Below, piece by piece: positions 52,404-62,309 of a stretch of DNA of 64,000 nt (position 1 is its first letter; each line of letters begins with the position of its first letter). Position numbers and translations under genes: made by a program. This DNA comes from Mycolicibacterium baixiangningiae. Lineage in GTDB: Bacteria > Actinomycetota > Actinomycetes > Mycobacteriales > Mycobacteriaceae. The stretch covers positions 3,224,001-3,288,000 of the forward strand of contig NZ_CP066218.1 of the NCBI RefSeq assembly GCF_016313185.1. Direction: 5' to 3'. The notes beneath the pieces are model-generated. The model ran no database searches, had not been told where the DNA came from, and saw only the letters and a program-made list of their open reading frames with translations.

Positions 52404-53575
52404 GGCTCCGAGGTCTCCGCGTTGGCCTCTGCGCGGAGCCGGGTGATCGTGTCGATGAGCGTGTCCAGCGTGACCACACCGGCGTATCTGCCGCCGGGAC
52501 CCGTCACCACGGCGGACGCATGTTGTTCGGCGAGAATGGCTTCAAGGGCGTCCTCGAGTGTCGAATGCGTGCTGACGACGCCGAGTTCCTCCACGGCCTC
52601 CGACAGCGTGGCGGCATGCCGCAGCCGGGCTTCGCGCACCCACTTGACCGGACGGTCACGCTGGTCGACCACGACCGCCCAGTCGAAGTCGCTGCCCGCC
52701 AATTGGGTCCGGACGTGCTCGACCGTGTCGTCGGCGGACACCGCCAGATGCTTGCGCAGTTCCACGTCCTTGATCCGCATGAGACCGAGCTGCCGCAGCG
52801 ACGCACCGGATCCGACGAAACCGGCCACCGTCTCGTCGGCCGGGCTGGCCAGAATGGTCTGCGGGGTGTCGTACTGCAGGAGCTTCGAGCGAGGGCCCAG
52901 CACCGCGATGCGATCGCCGAGTTTGACCGCCTCCCCGAAGTCGTGGGTGACGAACACGATGGTCTTGCGCAATTCGCTTTGCAGCCGCAGTAATTCGTCT
53001 TGCAGGGTGCTGCGCGTGATCGGGTCGACCGCGCCGAAGGGCTCGTCCATCAACAGCACCGGCGGGTCGGCGGCGAGCGCCCGCGCGACGCCGACGCGCT
53101 GCTGCTGACCGCCCGAGAGCTGACGCGGATACCGGTCGGCGTACTGCCCCGGGTCGAGCCCGACCAGATCGAGCAGTTCGTCGACCCGAGAGTCGATGCG
53201 TTTTCGGTCCCAGCGCAACAGGCCGGGCACCAGGCCGACGTTCTGGCGGATCGTCATGTGCGGGAACAGGCCGGCCTGCTGGATGGAATAGCCGATCTTG
53301 CGGCGCAATTCGGTGGGTTTGATCGACAGCGCATCCTGATCGCCGATGCGGATGCGGCCCGAGGTCGGCTCGGAGAGCCGGTTGATCATCCGCATCATCG
53401 TCGTCTTGCCGCAGCCGGAGGGGCCGACGAAGACGACGATCTCGCCGGCGGGGATGTCCAGCGACGCATCGTCGACGGCGGGCTCGGTGGCACCCGGATA
53501 GATTTTGGACACGTGGTCGAGTTCGATGCGCACCCCGGAGGGGTCCGTCACCGTCGCACCGTTCTGTGGTGTCAT
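52400..53575 (-). CDS. proV: Osmoprotectant ABC importer ATPase with CBS domains, 391 aa
   Basis: Walker [10 protein letters not shown]-loop IQQAGLFPHM, signature LSGGQ, Walker B LLMDEPFGAVDP and switch VTHDFGEA are canonical. After about residue 275 two CBS domains follow (VSADDTVEHVRTQL; LGVVSTHSTLEDALEAIL), which sense ionic strength or bind nucleotides in OpuA/OpuC systems and so gate transport by osmotic state. ATG 53575 overlaps the upstream permease stop by 4 bp. Confidence 0.92.
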   Translation of the reverse strand: MTPQNGATVTDPSGVRIELDHVSKIYPGATEPAVDDASLDIPAGEIVVFVGPSGCGKTTMMRMINRLSEPTSGRIRIGDQDALSIKPTELRRKIGYSIQQAGLFPHMTIRQNVGLVPGLLRWDRKRIDSRVDELLDLVGLDPGQYADRYPRQLSGGQQQRVGVARALAADPPVLLMDEPFGAVDPITRSTLQDELLRLQSELRKTIVFVTHDFGEAVKLGDRIAVLGPRSKLLQYDTPQTILASPADETVAGFVGSGASLRQLGLMRIKDVELRKHLAVSADDTVEHVRTQLAGSDFDWAVVVDQRDRPVKWVREARLRHAATLSEAVEELGVVSTHSTLEDALEAILAEQHASAVVTGPGGRYAGVVTLDTLIDTITRLRAEANAETSEP

Positions 53576-54225
53576 CGAATGCCTTTCGATGTGGTGAGCC
53601 GCCCGATCAGAACCAGCACGGCATCGAGGACGAGCGCGAGGATGACGATCAGCAGCGTTCCGGTCAGCGCCATCGGCACTGCGGTGGGGCTGCCGACCCG
53701 GGCCAGGCCGGCGAAGATCAGGTTCCCCAGTCCGGGCCCTTTGACGTAGGCGGCGATGGCCAGCACACCCATCGACATCTGGGTGCTGATCCGCATGGCC
53801 GACAGGATGGACGGCCACACCAGCCGTAGCTCGACGCGGCCCAGCGTGGCCAGGCGGCTCATACCGATCCCCCGTGCGGCGTCGGTGAGCGCCGGATCGA
53901 CGGCGTTGAGGCCGACGATCGTGTTCCGGATGATCGGGAGCAGCGAGTACAGCACCAGCGCCGCCACACTCGGGACGACGCCGAGCCCGAACATCGGGAT
54001 CAGCAGACCCAGCAGTGCGAACGCCGGAACGGTCAGGATCACACTCGACGTCGCGGTGGCGAGATTGGCTGCGGTGGCGTTGCGGTACGTCAACACCCCG
54101 ACCGCGACACCGATGACGGTCGCGAGGAGGACGCTCTGCACCACTGCGCTGACATGCTGGTAGGAGTCGAAGATCAGCTGTGCCTGGTGAGTTCTGAGGT
54201 AGTCCCACAGCTCCCCCACGACCAC
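53572..54225 (-). CDS. proW: Osmoprotectant ABC importer permease, 217 aa
   Basis: A five-helix permease: HVSAVVQSVLLATVIGVAVGVL, TVPAFALLGLLIPMFGLGVVPSVAALVLYSLLPIIRNT, then the coupling loop DAARGIGMSRLATLGRVELRLVWPSI. It is the first gene of the operon. The divergent dioxygenase starts 142 bp away, so the shared intergenic region 54226-54366 must hold both promoters; no clear box or Shine-Dalgarno of note was assigned on this side. Confidence 0.88.
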   Translation of the reverse strand: MVVGELWDYLRTHQAQLIFDSYQHVSAVVQSVLLATVIGVAVGVLTYRNATAANLATATSSVILTVPAFALLGLLIPMFGLGVVPSVAALVLYSLLPIIRNTIVGLNAVDPALTDAARGIGMSRLATLGRVELRLVWPSILSAMRISTQMSMGVLAIAAYVKGPGLGNLIFAGLARVGSPTAVPMALTGTLLIVILALVLDAVLVLIGRLTTSKGIR

Positions 54226-54366
54226 CTCCGCATGTTCGGCTCCCGGTGCCGGATTTGCTGGTACCCCCGCCCACGGGAAACGAAACGGCCCGCGCCCCGG
54301 ACGGGGTTCGGTTCGCCGTGAGTCAAACCATGGTGTGCTCGGCCAGCGGCGGCCATCCTGACCGGC

Positions 54367-55284
54367 ATGTCGTTACGTGTGGTGAAGCTGGGCGCGCACA
54401 TCGGCGCCCGGATCGACGGTGTCCGCCTCGGCGGCGGGCTGGGCCCGGCTACGGTGGCCGCGATCAACGAGGCGTTGCTCGAACACAAGGTGATCTTCTT
54501 CCGCGGTCAGCACCACCTCGACGACGACGGACAGTTGGCCTTCGCGCGCCGGCTCGGCACCCCGACGACGGCGCATCCGACGGTCACCTCGCGCGGGCAC
54601 CGGATCCTGCCGATCGACTCGCGGTACGACAAAGCCAACAGCTGGCACACCGACGTCACGTTCGTCGACCGCATCCCGAAAGCCTCACTGCTACGGGCGG
54701 TCACGCTGCCGGAGTACGGCGGGACGACGACGTGGGCGTCGACGGAGGCCGCCTACGATCAGCTGCCCGCACCGCTTCGCGCGCTGGTCGAAAACCTGTG
54801 GGCCGTGCACACCAACCAGTTCGACTACGCCGCCGACTACGACGGCCGCCGCGAGGCACTGACCGCGACCGAACGCGAATACCGCGACGAGTTCTACTCG
54901 GAGTACTTCGAGACCGAGCATCCGGTGGTGCGCGTGCACCCCGAGACCGGCCGCAAGGTCCTGGTGCTCGGCCACTTCATCAAGCAGTTCGTGGGCCTCG
55001 GCGTCGCGGAGTCCACCGCGCTGCTCGCGCTGCTGCAGAACCGGGTCACCAAACTGGAGAACACCGTGCGGTGGACCTGGGAGCTCGGTGATCTGGCCGT
55101 CTGGGACAACCGCGCCACCCAGCACTACGCGGTGGCCGACTACGACGACCAGTACCGGCGGCTGAGCCGCGTCACCCTGGCCGGCGACGTCCCGGTCGAC
55201 GTGTACGGGCAACACAGCAGGGTGGTCGCCGGCGATGCGTCCGGCTACTCCGACGTGGTGCAGCCCATCGCGCTCGCGAGCTGA
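54367..55284 (+). CDS. TauD/TfdA-type Fe(II)/2-oxoglutarate dioxygenase, 305 aa
   Basis: Couples 2-oxoglutarate decarboxylation to hydroxylation of a substrate. Iron ligands His94 and Asp96 (WHTD) and His253 (RATQHYAV), with Arg264/Arg268 near the C-terminus for 2-oxoglutarate, are present. Relatives act on taurine, alkyl sulfates or aryloxy acids; M. tuberculosis Rv3406 is an alkyl-sulfatase of this family. The ssu operon 15 kb away makes sulfur scavenging attractive but distant. It is divergent from the osmoprotectant operon and 29 bp upstream of cobG. Confidence 0.9.
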   Translation: MSLRVVKLGAHIGARIDGVRLGGGLGPATVAAINEALLEHKVIFFRGQHHLDDDGQLAFARRLGTPTTAHPTVTSRGHRILPIDSRYDKANSWHTDVTFVDRIPKASLLRAVTLPEYGGTTTWASTEAAYDQLPAPLRALVENLWAVHTNQFDYAADYDGRREALTATEREYRDEFYSEYFETEHPVVRVHPETGRKVLVLGHFIKQFVGLGVAESTALLALLQNRVTKLENTVRWTWELGDLAVWDNRATQHYAVADYDDQYRRLSRVTLAGDVPVDVYGQHSRVVAGDASGYSDVVQPIALAS

Positions 55285-55299
55285 GCGCCCGCCGGTTCC

Positions 55300-55305
55300 T
55301 AGAAT
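55300..55305 (+). promoter_or_regulatory. -10 box TAGAAT for the cobG operon
   Basis: TAGAAT fits TANNNT well and ends 8 nt before GTG 55314. No Shine-Dalgarno precedes the GTG, so cobG-cobH-cobIJ may begin from a near-leaderless transcript even though the dioxygenase gene ends only 16 bp earlier. Confidence 0.5.
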
Positions 55306-55313
55306 GGCCGGCA

Positions 55314-56438
55314 GTGACGATCCGATCCCGCGACCAGGACGCGTGCCCGGGTGCCCTCTCGGTGCACCGGGCGGCTGACGGCGCGCTGGCCCGGGTCCGG
55401 TTGCCCGGCGGCATGCTGTCCGGAGCCCAGCTCACCGCGCTGGCACAGGCGGCGATCCGCTTCGGCGCACCGGACCTCGAGCTGACCTCGCGTGGCAACG
55501 TGCAGATCCGCGGCATCACCGACACCGACGCGGTCGCGGTCGCCGACGCGGTCGCCGAGGCCGGACTCCTGCCGTCACCGACTCACGAGCGGGTCCGCAA
55601 CGTCGTTGCCTCCCCGCTGTCGGGCCGCTCGGGCGGACTCGCCGACGTCCGGCCCCTGGTCGTCGCGCTCGATGCGGCCATTCAGCGCGAGCCGGCGCTC
55701 GCCGAGTCCTCCGGTCGGTTCTGGTTCGGTCTCGATGACGGCCGCGGCGACATCTCCGGTCTGGGTACCGACGTCGGTGTACACGCCGTCGACCGCGAGC
55801 ATGCGGCGCTGCTGCTGGCCGGCCGGGACACCGGCGTGCGCCTGCGCCTCGACGTCGCGGTGCGCACGCTCATCGACGTGGCCGTCCGCTTTGTCAGGGT
55901 CCGGGGCACGGCCTGGCGGGTCGACGAGCTGCCCACCACACAGGATCTGCTCACGCTGCCGCCGACCGCGGAGCCGGGCGCGACCTGGCCGCCGGTCTTG
56001 CGCCCACCGGTCGGGTGGATCCCGCAGGACGACGGTCGGGTGACGCTCGGCGCGGCGGTACCGCTCGGGGTGCTGCCCGCCCGCACCGCCGAGTTCGTGG
56101 GGGCCATCGAGTCGCCGGTCGTCGTGACGCCGTGGCGCTCGCTGGCGATCTGCGACCTCGACGAAGGGGTCGCCGACGTGGCGCTGCGGGTGCTGGCGCC
56201 GATGGGGCTGGTGTTCGACGAGAACTCACGGTGGCTCGATGTCAGCGCCTGCACGGGAACCCCCGGTTGCGAACGCTCGGCCGCCGACGTGCGGGCCGAT
56301 GCCGCCGCCGCGGTCGACGACCCCGCCGGGGGGCATCGCCACTTCGTGGGCTGTGAACGCTGCTGCGGCAGCCCACCGGTCGGTGAGGTGCTGATCGCGG
56401 GTCCGGACGGTTATCGGGCACGAGGGCGCCCGTCGTAG
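55314..56438 (+). CDS. cobG: Precorrin-3B synthase CobG, 374 aa
   Basis: An oxygen-using monooxygenase of the nitrite/sulfite reductase-like family that converts precorrin-3A to precorrin-3B, marking the aerobic B12 route. The two-fold repeat of the family is visible ([42 protein letters not shown]). The [4Fe-4S] cysteine pattern is Cys313, Cys319, Cys347 and Cys351, with an extra Cys350 in [12 protein letters not shown] 55314 follows a TAGAAT box. CobH starts one base after its TAG. Confidence 0.94.
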   Translation: MTIRSRDQDACPGALSVHRAADGALARVRLPGGMLSGAQLTALAQAAIRFGAPDLELTSRGNVQIRGITDTDAVAVADAVAEAGLLPSPTHERVRNVVASPLSGRSGGLADVRPLVVALDAAIQREPALAESSGRFWFGLDDGRGDISGLGTDVGVHAVDREHAALLLAGRDTGVRLRLDVAVRTLIDVAVRFVRVRGTAWRVDELPTTQDLLTLPPTAEPGATWPPVLRPPVGWIPQDDGRVTLGAAVPLGVLPARTAEFVGAIESPVVVTPWRSLAICDLDEGVADVALRVLAPMGLVFDENSRWLDVSACTGTPGCERSAADVRADAAAAVDDPAGGHRHFVGCERCCGSPPVGEVLIAGPDGYRARGRPS

Positions 56439-56439
56439 G

Positions 56440-57075
56440 GTGAGCGGCGTGCTGGACTACATCCGCGACGCCGCCGAGATCTACCGGCAGTCGTTCGCGA
56501 CGATCCGCGCCGAGGCGGATCTGGCGCGATTCCCCGACGATGTGGCGCGGGTGGTGGTGCGGTTGATCCACACGTGCGGTCAGGTCGATGTGGCCGAGCA
56601 CGTGGCGTTCAGCGACGACGTGGTGACCCGTGCGCACACCGCGCTGGCCGCGGGCGCACCGGTGCTGTGCGATTCGTCGATGGTCGCCGCCGGGATCACC
56701 CGGTCGCGGCTGCCCGCGGACAACGAGGTGGTGTCCTTGGTCGCCGACGCCCGCGCCCCCGAACTGGCGGCGAAGCTGGGATTCACGCGCTCGGCCGCGG
56801 CGGTCGATCTGTGGGCCGACCGCCTGGGCGGTGCGGTGCTGGCGATCGGGAACGCACCTACGGCCCTGTTCCGGTTGCTCGAGCTGATCGACCAGGGCGC
56901 CCCCGTTCCGGCTGCCGTGCTCGGCGGTCCGGTCGGATTCGTCGGCTCGGCGCAGTCCAAGGCGGAGCTCATCGCACGTCCCCGCGGAATGTCCTATCTC
57001 GTGGTGACCGGCCGCCGGGGCGGCAGTGCGATGGCCGCCGCCGCGGTGAATGCGATTGGGAGCGAACGCGAATGA
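56440..57075 (+). CDS. cobH: Precorrin-8X methylmutase CobH, 211 aa
   Basis: Moves the C11 methyl to C12, giving hydrogenobyrinic acid. The catalytic His44 is in [10 protein letters not shown], and the domain continues with [22 protein letters not shown] and [18 protein letters not shown]. Full length. GTG 56440 follows the cobG stop by 1 bp, and its TGA overlaps the cobIJ ATG (ATGA). The overlaps show a single coupled translation unit for these three enzymes. Confidence 0.95.
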   Translation: MSGVLDYIRDAAEIYRQSFATIRAEADLARFPDDVARVVVRLIHTCGQVDVAEHVAFSDDVVTRAHTALAAGAPVLCDSSMVAAGITRSRLPADNEVVSLVADARAPELAAKLGFTRSAAAVDLWADRLGGAVLAIGNAPTALFRLLELIDQGAPVPAAVLGGPVGFVGSAQSKAELIARPRGMSYLVVTGRRGGSAMAAAAVNAIGSERE

Positions 57076-58544
57076 GCCGGGGCACGCTGTACGGCGTCGG
57101 GCTCGGACCCGGCGACCCCGAACTCGTCACCGTCAAGGCGGCCCGGGTGATCGGGCAGGCCGATGTGGTGGCTTATCACAGCGCGCAGCACGGCCGCAGC
57201 ATCGCGCGCCGCATCGCCGAGCCCTATCTGCGTGCCGGTCAGCTCGAGGAGCATCTGGTGTACCCGGTGACCACCGAGGTGACCGACCATCCGCGCGGCT
57301 ATGCCGGCGCGATGGAGGACTTCTACCGCGAGGCGGCCGACCGCATCGCGGCGCACCTCGATGCCGGACGTGACGTGGCGCTGCTCGCCGAGGGCGACCC
57401 GCTGTTCTACAGCTCGTACATGCACATGCACACCCGCCTCACCGAACGGTTCGCCGCGGAGATCGTGCCGGGTGTGACGTCGGTGAGCGCGGCGTCCGCG
57501 GCGATCGCCACGCCGCTGGTGCAGGGCGAAGAGGTGCTCACCATCCTGCCGGGGACGCTGCCCCCCGACGAGCTCGAGCGCCGACTGGCCGACACCGACG
57601 CGGCCGTGGTGCTCAAGCTGGGCCGCTCGTATCCCGCAGTGCGGGCCGCCCTGGCGGCGGCGGGGCGGCTCGACGAGACCTACTACGTCGAACGCGCCAG
57701 CACCCCCGACCAGCGCTCCCTGTCCACCGCGGACGTCGACGGCGACGAGAAGGTGCCCTACTTCTCGCTGGCGATGATCCCGGGCGGTGCGCGCAGGCGT
57801 GCGGTGCCGGGCAGTGTCGCCGTCGTCGGGCTCGGACCCGGCGCGAGCGAGTGGATGACGCCGCAGAGCCGCCGCGAACTGGCCGCGGCGACGGACCTGA
57901 TCGGTTACGGGCCCTACCTCGACCGGGTCGGATTTCGGGACGGCCAGCGGCGCCACCCGAGCGACAACACCGACGAACCCGCCCGCGCCCGGCTCGCGTG
58001 CACGCTCGCCGAGCAGGGCCGCGCCGTCGCGGTGGTGTCCTCGGGTGACCCGGGGGTGTTCGCGATGGCCACCGCGGTCCTGGAGGAGGCCAAACAGTGG
58101 CCCGGCGTCGAGGTGCGGGTGATCCCGGCGATGACGGCCGCCCAGGCCGTCGCCAGCCGCGTCGGCGCACCGCTCGGCCACGACTACGCGGTGATCTCGC
58201 TGTCGGACCGGCTCAAGCCGTGGGAGATCATCGAGGCCCGCCTGGCCGCGGCCGCCGCGGGAGACCTGGTGCTGGCGATCTACAACCCCGCGTCCAAGAC
58301 CCGCACCTGGCAGGTCGCCGCGATGCGCGATCTGCTGCTGCGCCACCGCGATCCGGGTACGCCCGTGGTGATCGGCCGGGACGTCGCGGGACGACGCGAA
58401 CAGGTCAAGGTCGTGCGCCTGGCCGACCTGGACCCCGCCGATGTCGACATGCGCTGCCTGTTGATCGTCGGTTCGTCGCAGACGCAGTGGTACACCGGCG
58501 ATGCCGGCGACCGGGTGTTCACCCCGCGCTACTACCCCGGGTGA
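57072..58544 (+). CDS. cobIJ: Fused CobI-CobJ methyltransferase, 490 aa
   Basis: Two tetrapyrrole methylase domains in one chain. Residues 1 to about 235 are precorrin-2 C20-methyltransferase ([46 protein letters not shown]); about 245-490 are precorrin-3B C17-methyltransferase ([45 protein letters not shown]). The fusion is normal in mycobacteria. The two reactions flank the CobG step, so this protein and CobG handle three consecutive intermediates. It is followed after 37 bp by an APH-like gene on the same strand. Confidence 0.95.
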   Translation: MSRGTLYGVGLGPGDPELVTVKAARVIGQADVVAYHSAQHGRSIARRIAEPYLRAGQLEEHLVYPVTTEVTDHPRGYAGAMEDFYREAADRIAAHLDAGRDVALLAEGDPLFYSSYMHMHTRLTERFAAEIVPGVTSVSAASAAIATPLVQGEEVLTILPGTLPPDELERRLADTDAAVVLKLGRSYPAVRAALAAAGRLDETYYVERASTPDQRSLSTADVDGDEKVPYFSLAMIPGGARRRAVPGSVAVVGLGPGASEWMTPQSRRELAAATDLIGYGPYLDRVGFRDGQRRHPSDNTDEPARARLACTLAEQGRAVAVVSSGDPGVFAMATAVLEEAKQWPGVEVRVIPAMTAAQAVASRVGAPLGHDYAVISLSDRLKPWEIIEARLAAAAAGDLVLAIYNPASKTRTWQVAAMRDLLLRHRDPGTPVVIGRDVAGRREQVKVVRLADLDPADVDMRCLLIVGSSQTQWYTGDAGDRVFTPRYYPG

Positions 58545-58581
58545 TAGTGTCCCGCGTCACAGCGTGACGAAAGGTGGTGCC

Positions 58582-59661
58582 GTGCAGGCCCTCATTCCCG
58601 GTAAGCCCGCAGATGTCACCCCGGAATGGCTCGGGACTGCGCTGACCCGCGACGGCGTCCCCGTCGAGGTGGCGGCTGTCGACACCGTCCCCATCGGCAC
58701 GGGACAGACCGGCGCCACCTACCGGGTGACCGTCACCTACTCCGATCCGCAACCCGATCTGCCGGTGTCGTTCGCGATCAAACTGCCGTCGCAGGACGAG
58801 ACGGTCCGCGACCGTGTCGCGATCGGCTACCGCTCCGAGCATTCCTTCTACACCAACCTCGCCGATCAGGTGCAGATCCCGATACCGCCCTGCTATCACT
58901 GCGAGATCGCCGGCGACGGAATCGATTTCGTGTTGCTGCTGGGTGATATGGCGCCCGCGGTGCAGGGTGACCAGATCGCGGGCTGCAGCGCCGAGGAGGC
59001 GCGTCTGGCGGTCGAGGCGCTGGCCGACCTGCACGGGCCGACGTGGTGCGACCCGCAGTGGGCCGACTTTCCCGGCGTCGCCATGCCGAAGCCCGAACCC
59101 GCCTCGGCCAAGGGGTTCGGCGAGGTGGCCACCATGGCGGCCGGCATCACGCTGGACCGCCTCGGGGAGCGGATGCGGCCCGAGGACCGCGAGACGTTGA
59201 CGGCCGCCATGGCGGTGGTGACGCCGTGGTTGCTGGCCGAACCGGAGCGATTCGCGGTGCTGCACGGTGACTACCGACTCGACAACATGCTGTTCGACCC
59301 GGACCGGTCGCGGATCACGGTGGTGGACTGGCAGACGCTGGGTTCCGGCCTGCCCGCCAGGGATCTCGCGTACTTCACCGCCACGAGCCTGCAGCCCGAG
59401 ACCCGCGCCGCGGTCGAACGCGATCTGGTCGACGCCTACCACCGGCGGCTGCTCAGCCACGGCGTCACCGGCTACGATGTCGAAACTTGTTGGCGGGATT
59501 ACCGGTTGGGCATGGTGCAGGCCCCACTGATCACCGTGCTCGGGTGCGCGTTCGCCACGTCGACCGAACGCGGCGACGAGATGATGATGGTGATGGCCGC
59601 GCGCGGATGTCAGGCGATCCGCGAGTTGGGCACCCTCGACCTCATCGCTCCTGCGACCTGA
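58582..59661 (+). CDS. Aminoglycoside-phosphotransferase-like kinase, 359 aa
   Basis: A small-molecule kinase of the protein-kinase-like fold: conserved lysine in VSFAIKLPSQ, catalytic loop HGDYRLDN near 229-236, and VVDWQT after it. The sequence is clearly related to the kinase half of the protein at 31480 (shared HGDYRLDNML, ATSTERGDEM/ARTERGDEM). The substrate is unknown, and many mycobacterial members lie near lipid genes. GTG 58582 has AAAGGTGG 4 nt before it. Its stop lies within the convergent cobK, overlapping by 20 bp. It lies downstream of cobIJ, so it may share that transcript. Confidence 0.85.
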   Translation: MQALIPGKPADVTPEWLGTALTRDGVPVEVAAVDTVPIGTGQTGATYRVTVTYSDPQPDLPVSFAIKLPSQDETVRDRVAIGYRSEHSFYTNLADQVQIPIPPCYHCEIAGDGIDFVLLLGDMAPAVQGDQIAGCSAEEARLAVEALADLHGPTWCDPQWADFPGVAMPKPEPASAKGFGEVATMAAGITLDRLGERMRPEDRETLTAAMAVVTPWLLAEPERFAVLHGDYRLDNMLFDPDRSRITVVDWQTLGSGLPARDLAYFTATSLQPETRAAVERDLVDAYHRRLLSHGVTGYDVETCWRDYRLGMVQAPLITVLGCAFATSTERGDEMMMVMAARGCQAIRELGTLDLIAPAT

Positions 59662-60370
59662 CCCACGCGAGCGCGTCCTCCACGGTCGCCACCGTGCGGA
59701 CTCCCGGCGGCACCGGTGGCCGGTCCACCATCACCACCGGTATGCCCAGGGCTGCCGCGGCATCCAGTTTCGGCCGGGTCATGTCGCCGCCGCTGTTCTT
59801 GGTGACCAGGGCGTCGATGCGATGGGTCCGCAGCACCGCGACTTCGTCGTCGTAGCGGTAGGGGCCGCGCGACAGCAGCAGGTGGTGGTGGCGCGGGAGC
59901 AGGTCGGCGTCGGGTGTGGTGACCGCCCTGATCAGAATCCACGCCTCGCTCTCACGGAAGGCGGCGACACCGGTGCGCCCGGTGGTGAGAAACACCCTGG
60001 AGAACCCCTGGTGTGCAACGGTTTCGGCGGCATCCCTGTCGGAGTGCACGACGATGGCGTCGCCCGCCGGCCAGGCGGGCCGGGCCAGCAGCAGGTGCGG
60101 CAGCGCCAGATCCGCGCACACCTCTGCGGCGTGCGCGGTGATGGTCGCCGCGAACGGATGGGTGGCGTCGACGACCGCGTCGACCGGGGTGTCGGCCAGC
60201 CAGCGTCGCATCCCGTCCACACCGCCGAACCCCCCGATCCGCACCTGCCCGACCGGCAGCGCCGGATCGGGCACCCGCCCGGCCAGCGAGCTGATGACCT
60301 CGACGCCGGGATGCAGGGCCGCGGCCAGTGCCCGCGCCTCCCCGGTACCGCCCAGCAGCAGGATCCGCAT
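59642..60370 (-). CDS. cobK: Precorrin-6A reductase CobK, 242 aa
   Basis: NADPH-dependent reduction of precorrin-6A to precorrin-6B. N-terminal ILLLGGTGEARALAAAL nucleotide segment, VVDATHPFAATITAHAAEVC (family signature) and ALVTKNSGGDMTRPKLDAA near the C-terminus are diagnostic. It is the last gene of SDR-cobL-cobM-cobK. Its ATG shares one base with the cobM stop (TGATG). The 3' end overlaps the convergent kinase gene by 20 bp, so the two transcripts are complementary there. Confidence 0.95.
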   Translation of the reverse strand: MRILLLGGTGEARALAAALHPGVEVISSLAGRVPDPALPVGQVRIGGFGGVDGMRRWLADTPVDAVVDATHPFAATITAHAAEVCADLALPHLLLARPAWPAGDAIVVHSDRDAAETVAHQGFSRVFLTTGRTGVAAFRESEAWILIRAVTTPDADLLPRHHHLLLSRGPYRYDDEVAVLRTHRIDALVTKNSGGDMTRPKLDAAAALGIPVVMVDRPPVPPGVRTVATVEDALAWVRSQER

Positions 60371-61125
60371 CAGTGTCGTCCGCGGCGTACGCGCCCCGAG
60401 GAGTACAGGTAACTGTCGGTGAACCCGTCGGCCGCCAGCACGTCACCGATGACGATCACCGCGGTGCGGGTGACGTCGGCTTCGTGCATCTGCGCGGCGA
60501 TGTCGCCGAGCGTGCCGCGTAGTACGATCTCCTCGGGCCAGCTGGCGAATGCCACCACCGCACAGGGTGTTTCGGCCCGGTAACCACCGGCGAGCAGGTC
60601 GGGCACGATGTTGTCGATCTGCGCGGCGGCCAGATGCAGCACCAGTGTCGCGCCCGACGCGGACAGGGTGCGCAGATCCTCGCCCGGCGGCATCGCCGTC
60701 GACAGCGTCGCGACCCGGCTCAGGGTGACGGTCTGCGCGACGCCCGGCGCGGTGAGTTCGCGGCCCAGCGCGGCCGCCGCCGCGGCGAACGCAGGCACCC
60801 CCGGCACCACCTGGTAGTCGACGCCCAGCGCGTCGAGTCGCCGGCACTGTTCGGCCAGCGCACTGTAGATCGACGGATCACCGGAGTGCAGGCGCGCCAC
60901 GTCTTTTCCGGCGGTGTGCGCCTTCGCGATCTCGTCGACGATCTGGTCGAGGGTCAGCGGACCGGTGTCGACGACGCGGGCGTCCGGTGGACACAGTGCG
61001 AGCAGGTCGTCGGGCATGATCGAGCCGGCGTACAGGCACACCGGACAACTGCTGAGCAACCGCTGACCGCGCACGGTGATCAGATCGGCCGCACCCGGAC
61101 CCGCCCCGATGAAGTACACGGTCAT
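60370..61125 (-). CDS. cobM: Precorrin-4 C11-methyltransferase CobM, 251 aa
   Basis: An SAM-dependent methylase producing precorrin-5. VYFIGAGPGAADLITVRG, CLYAGSIMPDDLLALCP, LHSGDPSIYSALAEQ and YQVVPGVPAFAAAAAALGRELTAPG are hallmark segments. ATG 61125 is chosen because it overlaps the cobL stop (ATGA); a frame to 61170 would lie inside cobL. A 1-bp overlap joins it to cobK. Confidence 0.95.
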   Translation of the reverse strand: MTVYFIGAGPGAADLITVRGQRLLSSCPVCLYAGSIMPDDLLALCPPDARVVDTGPLTLDQIVDEIAKAHTAGKDVARLHSGDPSIYSALAEQCRRLDALGVDYQVVPGVPAFAAAAAALGRELTAPGVAQTVTLSRVATLSTAMPPGEDLRTLSASGATLVLHLAAAQIDNIVPDLLAGGYRAETPCAVVAFASWPEEIVLRGTLGDIAAQMHEADVTRTAVIVIGDVLAADGFTDSYLYSSGRVRRGRH

Positions 61126-62309
61126 GACTTGGTCACCGCCCACTGGGTGACCGGCATGGCGGGCCGCCACCCGGTGAAGGTGCCGACCGGCTCACCGCGG
61201 TAGTGCTGGTAGCGGCGCAACGTCCCTCCGATCTGCGAATAGTGTTGCAGTAGAATCACTTCCGACTCTGCGGTGACGGCGTTGGCGACCAATCGACCGC
61301 CGACCGGCAGGCGCTCGAGGCACGCGCCGAGGAGACCTGGATGCGTCAGCCCGCCGCCGATGAACACCACAGACGGCGGCTCCGCATCGCCGAAGGCAGA
61401 CGGGACCGCGCCGTGCACGGCGACGTCGACGCCGTGTGCCGCGGCGTTGGCGAGGATCCGCTGCCGGCGCGTCTGGTCCTGCTCGAACGCGATCGCCCGG
61501 CAGCCAGGGCCGCTGCGGCACCACTCGATCGCGATACTCCCCGACCCGGCGCCCACGTCCCACAGCAGTTCCCCTGGGCGTGGTGCCAGCGCGGCGAGCG
61601 TCACCGCACGCATCGGTTGTTTGGTGATCTGGCCGTCATGGGCGAACGCGTCGTCGGACAGCACCTGGAACTGCCGAGCGTCGGGCAGGTAGCGCACCGC
61701 GACGACGTTGAGGGCGTCGACATCGCCTGGCGGGTCGGCCGCCCACTCCCGCGCGGTGGCGTCGCGTCGGCGCTCGGCGGGCCCGCCGAGTTGCTCGAGC
61801 ACGCTCATCTCGGAGTCACCGCGTCCGGTGTCGGCGAGCACCCGGGCCAGCGCCGCGGGAGTGGATTCATCGCGTGACAGGACGACCGCACGGCCGCCGC
61901 GGCGCACCGCGGTCGGAAGTGGCGCGGTGACCAGGCTGATCACCTCGGTGTCCTGGACCGCCCAGCCGAGGCGGGCGCAGGCCAACGTCACCGACGACAC
62001 ATGCGGCAGCACCACGACACGGTTCGGGCCGAACACCCGCACCGCCGAACCACCGATCCCGTGCAGCATCGGGTCTCCGCTGGCCACGATGTGCACGTCT
62101 CCCGGCGGTTCGTCGCGGATGGCGTGCAGAGCGGGCACCAGCGGCGACGGCCATTCGCGGCGTTCGGCGCGCACGGTGTCATCGAGGAGGTCGAGTTGGC
62201 GCTTCGACCCGTAAATTGTTGTCGCGCCGCGCAGTTCGTCGGCGGAGGCGGGCGCCAACCCGGCCATACCGTCGGCGCCGATGCCGACCACGACGACCCT
62301 GCCCGTCAC
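61122..62309 (-). CDS. cobL: Precorrin-6Y C5,15-methyltransferase (decarboxylating) CobL, 395 aa
   Basis: A two-domain enzyme: an N-terminal CbiE-type methylase ([48 protein letters not shown]) to about residue 190, and a C-terminal CbiT-type domain with the SAM motif [14 protein letters not shown]. It methylates C5 and C15 and decarboxylates the acetate side chain to give precorrin-8X. GTG 62309 overlaps the SDR stop (GTGA), which fixes the start. It is coupled at its 3' end to cobM. Confidence 0.94.
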   Translation of the reverse strand: MTGRVVVVGIGADGMAGLAPASADELRGATTIYGSKRQLDLLDDTVRAERREWPSPLVPALHAIRDEPPGDVHIVASGDPMLHGIGGSAVRVFGPNRVVVLPHVSSVTLACARLGWAVQDTEVISLVTAPLPTAVRRGGRAVVLSRDESTPAALARVLADTGRGDSEMSVLEQLGGPAERRRDATAREWAADPPGDVDALNVVAVRYLPDARQFQVLSDDAFAHDGQITKQPMRAVTLAALAPRPGELLWDVGAGSGSIAIEWCRSGPGCRAIAFEQDQTRRQRILANAAAHGVDVAVHGAVPSAFGDAEPPSVVFIGGGLTHPGLLGACLERLPVGGRLVANAVTAESEVILLQHYSQIGGTLRRYQHYRGEPVGTFTGWRPAMPVTQWAVTKS

